A stretch of DNA of 64,000 nt, taken from Pseudarthrobacter sp. BIM B-2242 (GTDB taxonomy: Bacteria > Actinomycetota > Actinomycetes > Actinomycetales > Micrococcaceae). The position numbers and the translations under genes are program-made. The stretch covers positions 2,108,001 through 2,172,000 of the forward strand of contig NZ_CP061721.1 in assembly GCF_014764445.1 (NCBI RefSeq), in the 5' to 3' direction. The notes beneath the pieces are model-generated. The model did not search any database, was not told the DNA's origin, and saw only the letters and a list, made by a program, of their open reading frames with translations. Of the stretch, positions 8,052-16,030 are shown in pieces (position 1 is the first letter of the stretch; every line of letters starts with the position of its first letter).

Positions 8052-9557
8052 CTCGCCCGAAGGACTGACGCCTCGCAACACCAAGCTCGGCAGGCCGCGC
8101 ACCACCGGGACCGCCACCTGTGCACGATGCGGCCGAAAAGCGGGCAGAACACGCGCCACCTGGCCCGAAGGCCGAATCTGCGGCCTCTGCTTCACCACTG
8201 CCACCCGCACCCACGGGATCTGCCCCGGCTGCAGTCGGCAGCGGCTGCTGCCCGGGCCGCCCGCGGCCGCTGGAGGTCCCCGCTGCGCACCCTGCGCCGG
8301 CATCCTCCATAACTTCCACTGCACCCGCTGCGATACGGAGGGCGAGTTCTATCGGCGCGGTATCTGCGCCCGCTGCGCCCTTCGGGAGGACCTCAATGAG
8401 CAACTACTGGCAGGGCCTGCTGACCCGGAATCAGCCAGCAGAATTGTCGATGTCCTTTGCAAAGCAGACCGGCCCGAAAGCATCATCACCTGGAAGCGCT
8501 CCCCCAAGGTCCAAGCCCTCCTCGGCTCTCTATCGAGCGGGGAGACTCCGCTGACGCACGAAGGACTCGATGCCGCGGCTGAGTCAGCGAATCGCGAAGC
8601 CAATCACCTGCGCGCCCTGTTCATCCATCACGGACTCCTCCCCTACCAAGACCCGTATCTTGCCCGGTTCGAGACCTGGATTCACGACAAGCTCCACGAC
8701 TTACCCGAGGAGGTCGCCAAACCCATCGCGCAGTTTGCGACCTGGCATCACCTCCGGCGCATCCGGTCCATGACAACACCGGAGAAGAGCGCTCAGGCCC
8801 CGGTGCACTCCGCCAAACAAGAGATCACCGAAACCATCAAGTTCCTGGACTGGCTCTGGGAAACCCACCAGCGCACGGCTGCGAGTTGCACCCAACAAGA
8901 CATCGAAACCTGGCTCGCAACCGGTCCCACGACCAGAAAAGCCATCCGCACCTTCATCGTCTTCATCAAGAACACCGGCACAAACCACCGAGTGGACATT
9001 GTCCACTACACAGCCAAGACCCGCCCCGCGATCACCCAGGACCAGCGCGTGGCCTGGCTCCGGGAACTGCTTACAGGCACCAGCGAGTCCCTGACCTACC
9101 GAGTCGCCGGCATCCTGCTGCTTCTCTACGCCCAGCCGCTCGTTCGGGTCGCCAAACTCCGGACCGACGCTATCAAACCAATGAAAGCACCGGCAACATG
9201 TGGATCACCTTCGGCCCGCACCCAGTGCCCATTCCCGAACCCTTGGCCGACTTGCTTCGAGAGCACCTTAAAGGCCGTCCGAATCTCAGAACAGGATCAG
9301 ACGCACAAAGCCCTTGGCTCTTCCCGGGGACCCGGGCCGGACAACCACTTCACCCAAACGGCATCATGGATAGGCTCCGCAGCCTGGGCATCGACCTGCG
9401 CGGCGCACGAAACACTGCCCTGGACGAACACCTGTTAGTCTCACCGCCGCCACTGGTCGCCGACGCCCTCGGCTACAGCCATCAAATCGCGTTCCTCCAC
9501 GCCGACGCAGCAGGCGACGCCTGGTCCCGCTACGTCAACCTCCGAACCAAGCCATAA
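8041..9557 (+). pseudogene. Zinc-motif-rich integrase-like protein, frameshifted
   Basis: The frame starting at ATG 8041 is coherent to about 9175 (...LLLLYAQPLVRVAKLRTDAI). After that, protein-like sequence continues in another frame (NESTGNMWITFGPHPVPIPEPLADLLREHLKG ... DALGYSHQIAFLHADAAGDAWSRYVNLRTKP) to a stop at 9557. One lost or gained base near 9170-9190 explains this. The N-terminal ~125 residues hold five CxxC pairs (CARC, CGLC, CPGC, CAPC, CTRC/CARC), suggesting zinc ribbons; the rest resembles a tyrosine-recombinase scaffold without an obvious R-H-R-Y set. It is the third gene of the recombinase/HTH/zinc-protein unit and overlaps the HTH gene. An assembly error is the alternative explanation. 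Confidence 0.7.
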
Positions 9558-9622
9558 CCTTCCCGCCGCAGCTCGGGCCACGACTACACGCACTTTCCTC
9601 CGCTACGACTGTCAGCCTGCGC

Positions 9623-9628
9623 TAGGCT
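9623..9628 (+). promoter_or_regulatory. Probable -10 box of a leaderless transcript
   Basis: TAGGCT six bases before the ATG at 9635, with no ribosome-binding site. The same GCGCTAGGCTC string precedes the unrelated gene at 12349. Confidence 0.45.
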
Positions 9629-9634
9629 CACCCC

Positions 9635-10162
9635 ATGACGGCGCATGGCCAGTTCCAAGGAGATCGAGCCCGCACGCCCGAAGAGGAGAAGTTCCTGAAG
9701 GAGCTCGCTCGCGGCATCGCCGGCTGGCCCCCGACGAATCCCAAGCTTGATTCCTTCAAAGTGTTCGCACGCATCAAACCGCTAGTCGTGATTCTGGACG
9801 TCCCTGGTATCGAGACGCCGGACGCGTGCACACTTCAGGTTGCGTACTGGCACGACGGACCCAGCGGCCGCACTTTGGAAGGTGAATGGGGAGATAGCCA
9901 CGTCTTGGACAACCATGTCTACGACGGAGATGGCCTCACAATTATCGGCTTGGAGGAAGCGCCGGATACCTACGGCCACTTCGCAGCCAACTGGCTGGAA
10001 CGTCAGCTTAAACGCCCCGTGGAACGGCTTGATTGGCTACAGGGTGGACAGGTCAAGGAGTCAACATGGCGCCTGCAAGACTCGGGAAAAATAATTGCCC
10101 GAAGTGGCCGGTCGTTGCGCCTTCCCTCCAAACAACCCGATCGCGTGCTCAAAGTTCGGTAG
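9635..10162 (+). CDS. Hypothetical protein, unknown function
   Basis: 175 aa, soluble, no signal peptide or membrane segment. An N-terminal helical stretch (RTPEEEKFLKELARGIAG) is followed by a mixed region with LVVILDVPGIETPDACTLQVAYWHDGPSGRT and a C-terminal segment with Trp and Glu (FAANWLERQLKRPVERLDW). I do not recognise the family. The ATG at 9635 follows a TAGGCT -10 box by six bases, so it looks leaderless. It lies between the recombinase unit and the ATPase gene, and could be island cargo or a resident gene. Confidence 0.65.
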   Translation: MTAHGQFQGDRARTPEEEKFLKELARGIAGWPPTNPKLDSFKVFARIKPLVVILDVPGIETPDACTLQVAYWHDGPSGRTLEGEWGDSHVLDNHVYDGDGLTIIGLEEAPDTYGHFAANWLERQLKRPVERLDWLQGGQVKESTWRLQDSGKIIARSGRSLRLPSKQPDRVLKVR

Positions 10163-10339
10163 GGAGATTGGCTCCTCGGCTGCTATTTCCACTGACCAAG
10201 CGGCTCTACCGCAGGATGAATACGCTCACTTTGAATCCGCAGGGATGCCAGTAACGTTTATTCAGGCGCTGCCGGACCCTCTCCCGCTGCATTCCCCCCA
10301 CAGCCCGGACAGCAGCCGAGCTGATAACTGGAAGGCACC

Positions 10340-10402
10340 AAACTCACAAAACTCATATAAACTCACAGCGCTGCAAACTCACAAGGCACACAACCACTCA
10401 CA
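10340..10402. repeat. Iteron-like direct repeats upstream of the ATPase gene
   Basis: Five near-identical 9-mers in the same orientation: AAACTCACA at 10340, AAACTCATA at 10349, AAACTCACA at 10359 and 10375, and CCACTCACA at 10394. Spacings are 9, 10, 16 and 19 bp. The array ends at the AGGAG ribosome-binding site. The region is markedly A-rich against its surroundings. It looks like a multi-copy binding site for a regulator, possibly the adjacent ATPase. Confidence 0.6.
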
Positions 10403-10415
10403 GGAGCCTCGATCA

Positions 10416-11510
10416 ATGGAGAACCCGTTTCGTCCCTCGGCCGGGGCGACGCCGCCGGAAATCCTCGGCAGGGCCGGCGTGCTGGATGAGTTCGAGTACG
10501 GGCTCCGGCTGGGCTCCGGCTCCCCTGGCTTGCTGACCATCTTCACCGGTGCCCGCGGCATCGGCAAGACCGTGATGATCGGCGCCGCACACGACATCGC
10601 CCGCGAAAAGGGCTGGGCAGTGGTCTCAGAGACCGCCACCGCAGGCTTCATGGGCCGCATCGGCGAGTCCATGCGTCAGCTCGCCGAGGAGCTGGGCACC
10701 GGCCCGGCCAACCGACGGATCACTGCGATCGCCGCCGCCGGCTTCAGCATCACCACCCAACTCCCGCCCGAACGCCAGGTAGCGTGGCGGACCGTGGGCG
10801 AAGGCCTGCTGAGGCTACTGGACGAACGCGGCAACGGCCTGGTCATTACGGTGGATGAGATCCATGCTGCCGACCGCAGCGAACTCGCCCAGCTGGCTGC
10901 CAGCGTCCAGCACTTCATCCAGGACAGGCTGCCCATCGGCCTGGTCTTCGCCGGGCTGCCCGCTGCCGTTTCCGACCTGCTCAACGAAGGAGTGGCAACT
11001 TTTCTCCGCAGGGCCGACAAAATCGATCTCCACGCCGCAGCCGTCCGGGAGGTGGAGGAGTCCTTCGCCAGCACCTTCGCCGAGGCAGGCTTCGACGTCT
11101 CCCCCGGCCTCGTCCGCCGCTCAGCGGAGGCCACCGGAGGGTACCCCTTCCTCATCCAACTGGTCGGCTACTTCCTCTGGAAGGAAGCGGAGAATTACCA
11201 GGGAAGCCTCAGCCCCGAATCAGTTGAACGCGCCATCGAGGCGGCAAACCGGCGCAACGGGCGCACCGTCATCGAAGCAGCCCTCGCCGCCGCCTCCCCC
11301 AAAGACCTCGATTTCCTTCAGGCAATGGCCGAAGACGACGGACCGTCTGTTGCCGGAGACATCGGCCGGCGCCTCGGAGCCAGGACAAACCTCGTCGCCA
11401 ACTACCGTTCCAGGCTGTTGGCGGCGGGTCTCATCGAATCCACCGCCCACGGAAAGGTCGATTTCGCGATCCCTGGGCTCCGGCAGCATCTCCGGGGCCG
11501 CAACACGTAG
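10416..11510 (+). CDS. AAA+ ATPase of the Orc1/Cdc6-like (AAA_16) type
   Basis: 364 aa. Walker A TGARGIGKT near residues 43-51, Walker B LVITVDEIH near 144-152, an arginine-rich sensor region and a C-terminal winged-helix-like segment (ASPKDLDFLQAMAEDDGP...ANYRSRLLAAGLIES...FAIPGLRQHL). This is the layout of Orc1/Cdc6-related ATPases common in actinobacterial accessory regions; the biological role of these bacterial members is largely unknown. The start ATG 10416 has AGGAG nine bases upstream; a longer open frame begins upstream but would run through the A-rich repeat array. The directly adjacent repeats are candidate binding sites. Confidence 0.85.
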   Translation: MENPFRPSAGATPPEILGRAGVLDEFEYGLRLGSGSPGLLTIFTGARGIGKTVMIGAAHDIAREKGWAVVSETATAGFMGRIGESMRQLAEELGTGPANRRITAIAAAGFSITTQLPPERQVAWRTVGEGLLRLLDERGNGLVITVDEIHAADRSELAQLAASVQHFIQDRLPIGLVFAGLPAAVSDLLNEGVATFLRRADKIDLHAAAVREVEESFASTFAEAGFDVSPGLVRRSAEATGGYPFLIQLVGYFLWKEAENYQGSLSPESVERAIEAANRRNGRTVIEAALAAASPKDLDFLQAMAEDDGPSVAGDIGRRLGARTNLVANYRSRLLAAGLIESTAHGKVDFAIPGLRQHLRGRNT

Positions 11511-11551
11511 GAGAAGGCGTCCGCCAGTCACCAGCCGGAAGGTTCCCGAAT

Positions 11552-11999
11552 GACCAAGCACGGTCTTCAACAGACGTAAGGCAACTGACGGTCCAGAGCC
11601 CGATGTCAAGGAGGACACCCTCCGCATAGTCGTTACGGGCGCCACCGGCCACGTTGAACTGCTTCGACGGACAGTGGGCGCCTACTCGCCGGCTGCTGCC
11701 GCTCCCGGTGCTGCGCGCCGCCGTCGAGATGAGTTGGCGCCTGCGGCTGCAGGCGGCCGACGGCGGGTGGATCGGCATGGCCGCCGGCCTCTCCCCCGCT
11801 TACGCGCCGCTAACCCGGCAAGTAGCCCGTCCGGAAAACTCGAGTACGTCCTACGCATGCAGGGACGGGTGCACGGCTCCTAAGGTCTTTTCATGGCGGC
11901 ACGCTGGGGTACGTCAGCTTTCCATGCATCACCGGGCAGATCAGTGTCGATCCTTCCGCCACCTTGGAGAAGACGGCATTGTTCAGTTCTGACTCTTAG
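11552..11999 (+). pseudogene. Degenerate gene with several frame changes
   Basis: No single frame is a good gene, yet protein-like sequence jumps between frames: EDTLRIVVTGATGHVELL (frame open 11552-11883), then VEMSWRLRLQAADGGWIGM (second frame, ~11725-11815), then KLEYVLRMQGRVHGS (first frame), then FHGGTLGYVSFPCITGQISV to the TAG at 11997-11999 (third frame). Read in this order they form a plausible protein of about 145 aa with no good start codon. I infer an inactivated hypothetical gene; the family is not recognised. Confidence 0.45.
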
Positions 12000-12007
12000 G
12001 ACGTCAT

Positions 12008-12259
12008 ATGCTGCAATCCCTCATTTCCCCCGCCTTCTCCCCCTCGGTAATTCCCCAGGCCCGGGAGCAGGCGCTGAAGGAAGCCCCGGGGAGGCCTGTG
12101 ATCATGCTCAGACCGGCTCCGGTCAAAGTCCGCTCCATCCTTGGACATGCCATCGCCTACACCGTCACGCACGTTTTGGTTGAGTGGACTGCCGATGAAC
12201 AGTACAAGGTCCGGTGGGAGGCCTCCTGGCTGGTTCGACGGGTCGAAGAAAGCTCCTGA
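12008..12259 (+). CDS. Small hypothetical protein
   Basis: 83 aa starting at ATG 12008, 8 bp after the degenerate gene. The C-terminal half has convincing coding character (VRSILGHAIAYTVTHVLVEWTADEQYKVRWEASWLVRRVEESS) and contains several Trp and alternating hydrophobic residues, like a small beta-rich domain. No signal peptide and no known motif. Function unknown. Confidence 0.5.
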   Translation: MLQSLISPAFSPSVIPQAREQALKEAPGRPVIMLRPAPVKVRSILGHAIAYTVTHVLVEWTADEQYKVRWEASWLVRRVEESS

Positions 12260-12335
12260 GAAACACCGCGGCAGAGCATCACGGCCCTGGCCGGCCCAGC
12301 CCGCTCCCCCGTCGTTAGTTGCGGGGAGCCCGCGC

Positions 12336-12341
12336 TAGGCT
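12336..12341 (+). promoter_or_regulatory. Probable -10 box of a leaderless transcript
   Basis: TAGGCT seven bases before ATG 12349; no ribosome-binding site. It sits in the same GCGCTAGGCTC context as the box at 9623. Confidence 0.45.
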
Positions 12342-12348
12342 CGAAACC

Positions 12349-12747
12349 ATGACTTTCCCGACGCATGAGCACTCCACTTCCGCCGGCACGCGAACGATTA
12401 CGGCGTCGGCTCTGGCCGATGCCGTCCTGATTCTGGTCTTCGCCGCAATCGGCCGTGACACGCACCAGCGCTCCGACGTCCTCGCCGGAGTCTTCCTCAC
12501 GGCTTGGCCGTTCCTCGCCGGTGCCGCCCTTGCGTGGCTGGCCGCCCGGGCATGGCGGCGGCCGCTGTCCATAAAATCCGGCGTCGCCATCTGGCTCGGA
12601 GCGGTTGTCGTCGGCATGGCTCTGCGCGCCCTGACCGGCCAGACAGTGGTGCTTCCCTTCGTCATTGTGGCCCTTCTTAGCCTTGGCCTTGGGCTGCTGG
12701 GTTACCGGGCACTCATCGCTCTGGCAGGCAGGCTCCGGAAGTCCTGA
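12349..12747 (+). CDS. DUF3054 family membrane protein
   Basis: 132 aa with four hydrophobic segments (ALADAVLILVFAAIG, LTAWPFLAGAALAWLAA, GVAIWLGAVVVGMALRAL, LPFVIVALLSLGLGLLGYRALIAL), matching the compact four-helix DUF3054 family of actinobacteria. The signature is an early D with an IGRDTH-like loop followed by W-x3-G. Molecular role unknown. Start at ATG 12349, apparently leaderless. Monocistronic; an imperfect hairpin at about 12752-12790 could end transcription. Confidence 0.85.
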   Translation: MTFPTHEHSTSAGTRTITASALADAVLILVFAAIGRDTHQRSDVLAGVFLTAWPFLAGAALAWLAARAWRRPLSIKSGVAIWLGAVVVGMALRALTGQTVVLPFVIVALLSLGLGLLGYRALIALAGRLRKS

Positions 12748-12859
12748 CCGGGCACCACCGGGGCCCGGGCCTGGCCCTTGGTGGTCATGTAATAGGCTGA
12801 CATCACCATTGGGTTTTGCCGGGCACAGCTACGGCCAACTGATCCGGAAGGATTGAAAA

Positions 12860-13141
12860 GTGATCACCGCATTCGTTCTGATCAAGACCGACGCCGCACG
12901 CATCCCGGAAACCGCTGAGGAAATTTCCGCGATTCCGGGTATCAGCGAGGTCTACTCCGTGACCGGGGAGTGGGACCTGATCGCCGTTGCCCGGGTAGCA
13001 CGGCACGAGGACCTGGCGGACGTCATTGCCGACAAACTCTCCAAGGTTCCCGCCGTTGTCCACACCACCACCCACATCGCCTTCCGCGCGTACTCCCAGC
13101 ACGATCTCGATGCAGCCTTTGCACTGGGTTTCGAGCAGTAG
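12860..13141 (+). CDS. Stand-alone Lrp/AsnC ligand-binding (RAM) domain protein
   Basis: 93 aa, the size of a single RAM/ACT-like domain without the helix-turn-helix of Lrp. It has the characteristic beta-alpha-beta start (ITAFVLIKTDA), the G-x-Y-D-equivalent segment VTGEWDLIAVARV and a closing TTTHIAFRAY strand. Such proteins oligomerise, may bind amino acids and may modulate full-length Lrp proteins. GTG start with GGAAGG about 7 bases upstream. Convergent with trpD, with a shared palindromic terminator between. The pairing with trpD is common in actinobacteria, but a functional link is not shown here. Confidence 0.85.
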   Translation: MITAFVLIKTDAARIPETAEEISAIPGISEVYSVTGEWDLIAVARVARHEDLADVIADKLSKVPAVVHTTTHIAFRAYSQHDLDAAFALGFEQ

Positions 13142-13144
13142 CAA

Positions 13145-13204
13145 GCGCTGAAGGAAAATGGCGGGCCCGGCTGATCAGCCGGGCCCGCCATTTTCCTTCA
13201 GCGC
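13145..13204. terminator. Perfect 60-bp palindrome, bidirectional terminator
   Basis: Two 30-base arms are exactly complementary with no spacer (centre between 13174 and 13175, CTGA|TCAG). The GC-rich inner stem (GGCGGGCCCGGCTGA) is flanked by AAAA on one side and TTTT on the other, so it gives a hairpin plus U-tract on either strand. It lies between the convergent RAM-domain gene and trpD. Confidence 0.85.
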
Positions 13205-13210
13205 GATAAG

Positions 13211-14269
13211 TCACGGCCGGGTCAGGGCCACCCACTTATCCAGGACCGCTGCCGCAGCACCGGAGTCGATCGACTCGGCGGCCCGGCCCAGGGCCGCGCG
13301 CATACGCTCGAGGAACGGGCCCTCCGCCGTCGCATCGAAGGCGACCAGTCCGGCGGCCGCATTGAGCAGTACGGCGTCGCGGGCGGCTCCGGTCTTACCG
13401 GCAAGGACATCACGCACGACGGCGGCGTTCGCCTGGGCGTCCCCGCCACGGAGTTCCTCCACGGTTGCGGGACGGATGCCGAGCTCGGCCGGGGAAAAGT
13501 CCAGCTCGGTGACGGTGCCGCCGCGGATCTCCCAAACGGTGGATGGTCCCGTTGTGGTCAGTTCGTCGAGCCCGTCGTTCCCGCGGAAGACGAGGCCGCG
13601 GCTCCCCCGCTGCGCCAGGACGCCGGCAACAAGCGGAGCCATCCGTGCATTGGCCACGCCTACTGCTGATGCCTGCACCAACGCCGGGTTGGTCAGCGGT
13701 CCCAAGAAGTTGAACGCCGTGGGAATGGCCAGTTCCTTACGGGGAACGGCCGTGTGGCGGAAGGACGGGTGGAACACCTGCGCGAAGCAGAACGTGATAC
13801 CGGCCTCCCCCGCGTTCCTGGCAACCTGCTCCACAGGGAGATCCAGCCGGACACCCAGCGCCTCAAGCACATCGGCAGACCCCGACGACGACGACGCCGC
13901 CCGGTTCCCGTGCTTCACCACCTTCGCTCCGGCGCCGGCAGCCACCAGCGCGGCCATGGTGGAGATATTGATGGTGTTGAGCTGATCTCCACCCGTGCCC
14001 ACGATGTCGAGTTTCTCGCCGGGAATGCTGATGGGTGTGGCGTGCCGCAGCATCGCTTCCACCAGCCCCGAGATTTCGTTGACGGTCTCACCCTTGGAAC
14101 TGAGGGCCACGAGGAACCCGGCTATCTGGGCCGGCGTCGCCTCCCCGGACATAATCCTGTCCATCGCCCACGCGGTGCTGTCCGCCGTGAGATCCGTGCC
14201 GTTGATGAGCGCTGAAATAAGCCGGGGCCACGTGTTGCCGGCCGCCGGCGCGGTTGCCTGAGAAGTCAC
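13211..14269 (-). CDS. trpD: Anthranilate phosphoribosyltransferase
   Basis: 352 aa. Transfers the phosphoribosyl group of PRPP to anthranilate, the second step of tryptophan synthesis. The N-terminal helical domain ([40 protein letters not shown]) is followed by the PRPP loop [17 protein letters not shown] and [21 protein letters not shown], and the [23 protein letters not shown] segment. Other trp genes are not in the window. The GTG start lies inside an AGGAGGTGA string, so it cannot use that string as a normally spaced ribosome-binding site. A -10-like TAGCAT six bases upstream suggests a leaderless mRNA. Confidence 0.95.
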   Translation of the reverse strand: MTSQATAPAAGNTWPRLISALINGTDLTADSTAWAMDRIMSGEATPAQIAGFLVALSSKGETVNEISGLVEAMLRHATPISIPGEKLDIVGTGGDQLNTINISTMAALVAAGAGAKVVKHGNRAASSSSGSADVLEALGVRLDLPVEQVARNAGEAGITFCFAQVFHPSFRHTAVPRKELAIPTAFNFLGPLTNPALVQASAVGVANARMAPLVAGVLAQRGSRGLVFRGNDGLDELTTTGPSTVWEIRGGTVTELDFSPAELGIRPATVEELRGGDAQANAAVVRDVLAGKTGAARDAVLLNAAAGLVAFDATAEGPFLERMRAALGRAAESIDSGAAAAVLDKWVALTRP

Positions 14270-14275
14270 CTCCTG

Positions 14276-14305
14276 ATGCTATCGAGCCACCCAAGCCCTG
14301 ACCAA
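14276..14305 (-). promoter_or_regulatory. Putative trpD promoter (leaderless)
   Basis: On the minus strand TTGGTC (14305-14300), 18 bp spacer, TAGCAT (14281-14276), then six bases to the GTG start of trpD. Spacing fits transcription starting at the start codon. Confidence 0.4.
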
Positions 14306-14380
14306 TGTGAACGTCCCCGGGAACTTTTCGCAGTGATTTCGCGTCTTTGTAGAAAAAGTCCCCCGAAAAGGCGGTTCGCG

Positions 14381-14416
14381 TTGGGAACTACGGAGTTTTA
14401 TAGACATAATGTCTAT
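14381..14416 (+). promoter_or_regulatory. ctaE promoter overlapped by a 17-bp palindrome
   Basis: A TTGGGA (-35, 14381) and CATAAT (-10, 14405) pair with 18-bp spacing lies directly before the GTG start of ctaE. The sequence ATAGACAT-A-ATGTCTAT (14400-14416) is a perfect interrupted palindrome covering the -10 box and abutting the start codon. It looks like an operator at a leaderless promoter. Confidence 0.5.
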
Positions 14417-15055
14417 GTGACATCTGCGACCCATGCCCCCAGTACCCCGGCGCACCCCACGCTGAACCGCCCCAATATGGTTTCTGTTGGAACCGTAGTC
14501 TGGCTGTCCAGTGAGTTGATGTTCTTCGCCGGTCTCTTTGCCATGTACTTCACGCTCCGCTCCACGAGCGGCGAGATGTGGGCCGAAGAGACAGCCAAGC
14601 TCAACTTCCCCTTTGCGCTCGTTAACACCATCGTCCTTGTGGCAAGTTCGTTTACTTGCCAGATGGGCGTCTTCGCCGCCGAACGGCTGCAGCCCCGCAA
14701 GACGGGCGGACTCTTCCAGTTCTCCCGCTGGGGCATGAACGAATGGTTCACCCTGACTTTCATCATGGGGGCATTCTTCGTCGCAGGCCAGACCACGGAA
14801 TACGCCATGCTGGTGTCAGAGCACGTCTCGCTCTCATCAAACGCCTATGGCTCGGCCTTTTACATCACCACAGGCTTCCACGGCCTGCACGTTATCGGCG
14901 GCCTCGTAGCCTTCCTCTTCATCATCGGACGCTCGTTCGCAGCGAAGAAGTTTGGCCACTTTGAAGCCACCTCGGCAATCGTGACCTCGTACTACTGGCA
15001 CTTTGTCGACGTTGTCTGGATTGGCCTCTTCCTGGTCATCTACGTGCTGATGTAG
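14417..15055 (+). CDS. ctaE: Cytochrome c oxidase (aa3) subunit III
   Basis: 212 aa, the short five-helix actinobacterial form. It stabilises the aa3 oxidase that reduces O2. Motifs of subunit [24 protein letters not shown] in the first helix with the conserved Glu, [34 protein letters not shown] and [15 protein letters not shown] near the C-terminus. GTG 14417 is chosen (VTSATHAP...), although the frame is open further upstream, because it directly follows a promoter-like palindrome. First gene of ctaE-qcrC-qcrA-qcrB. Confidence 0.95.
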   Translation: MTSATHAPSTPAHPTLNRPNMVSVGTVVWLSSELMFFAGLFAMYFTLRSTSGEMWAEETAKLNFPFALVNTIVLVASSFTCQMGVFAAERLQPRKTGGLFQFSRWGMNEWFTLTFIMGAFFVAGQTTEYAMLVSEHVSLSSNAYGSAFYITTGFHGLHVIGGLVAFLFIIGRSFAAKKFGHFEATSAIVTSYYWHFVDVVWIGLFLVIYVLM

Positions 15056-15142
15056 TCAAGCTTTGATTCCTTTTCTACAAGAGGCAGAATTTCAAGAAGC
15101 GGCTCACGGAGCCGGCGCAGGATCGAATAAAGGAACCACCAC

Positions 15143-15931
15143 GTGAAGGCTCTCTCGCAAAAGCGGCGTCACCCACTCGCAGTCATAGCGCTGCTCCTGA
15201 TGGGACTACTCGTCACTGGTGGGCTCTATGCCGTTGCCACCACGGTCAACGAGGCCAAGGCGTCAACCACCAGCTTCAGCGCAAGTGACACCGCCGAGGG
15301 CGAAAAGCTCTTTGAAGCCAACTGCGCTACCTGCCACGGAATGGGCGCCGGCGGCACGCAGGACGGGCCGTCGCTCGTGGGTGTTGGTGCCGCAGCAGTT
15401 GACTTCCAGGTTGGAACCGGCCGCATGCCCATGCAGATGAACGGCCCCCAGGCCTACAAGAAGCCGGCCCAGTTCAACGATGAGCAGACCCACCAGCTTT
15501 CAGGTTATGTCGCTTCCCTGGGAGCAGGCCCGGCAATTCCTGAAGAAGGCCTGTTGGACGAAAAGGGCGATGCAGCCGTGGGCGGCGAGCTCTTCCGCGT
15601 GAACTGCGCCATGTGCCACAACGCTGCTGCCGCCGGCGGTGCGTTGACCCGCGGCAAGTTCGCTCCTGCCCTCGCCGACGTGTCCGGCAAGCACATCTAC
15701 GAAGCCATGGTGACGGGGCCGCAGAACATGCCCGTCTTCAGTGACGCGAACGTAACTCCCGAAGGCAAGCGCGACATCATCACCTTCCTGAAGCAGATCG
15801 AAGCCAACGGTTCACCCGGTGGCGCAGACCTGGGCTCGCTTGGGCCGGTCGCTGAAGGCCTCTTCGTCTGGATCGCAGGGCTTGGCGTCATCATCGCCTT
15901 CACGATCTGGCTGACATCCCGAACGTCCTAG
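15143..15931 (+). CDS. qcrC: Dihaem cytochrome c subunit of the bcc complex
   Basis: 262 aa. Shuttles electrons from the Rieske centre to subunit II of the aa3 oxidase, replacing soluble cytochrome c. Two haem c motifs are visible: CATCH (61-65) and CAMCH (155-159). An N-terminal signal anchor (LAVIALLLMGLLVTGGLYAVA, 12-32) and a C-terminal membrane helix (FVWIAGLGVIIAFTIWL) hold it at the outer membrane face. GTG start with AAGGAA about 8 bases upstream. Second gene of the respiratory operon, 87 bp after ctaE. Confidence 0.96.
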   Translation: MKALSQKRRHPLAVIALLLMGLLVTGGLYAVATTVNEAKASTTSFSASDTAEGEKLFEANCATCHGMGAGGTQDGPSLVGVGAAAVDFQVGTGRMPMQMNGPQAYKKPAQFNDEQTHQLSGYVASLGAGPAIPEEGLLDEKGDAAVGGELFRVNCAMCHNAAAAGGALTRGKFAPALADVSGKHIYEAMVTGPQNMPVFSDANVTPEGKRDIITFLKQIEANGSPGGADLGSLGPVAEGLFVWIAGLGVIIAFTIWLTSRTS

Positions 15932-16030
15932 GACGACGGGATCCCTAAGAACTTCTGCTGCCCAGTCAGCAGTTTTGAAATTGAAAACTAACCCGGCAGT
16001 CGCCGGGACGAGAGAAGGATGAGGCGAATT

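Noticed and set aside
9150..9200. Programmed frameshift in the zinc-rich integrase-like gene
   Set aside because: No slippery heptamer or clear downstream pseudoknot was seen, and neighbouring genes of the unit are also broken.
10340..10402. CRISPR-like repeats
   Set aside because: Units are only 9 bp with 0-10 bp between them, there are no spacers of regular length and no cas genes.
13145..13204. Palindrome as paired ends of a mobile element
   Set aside because: There is nothing between the arms, and its position between convergent genes with A/T flanks fits a terminator.
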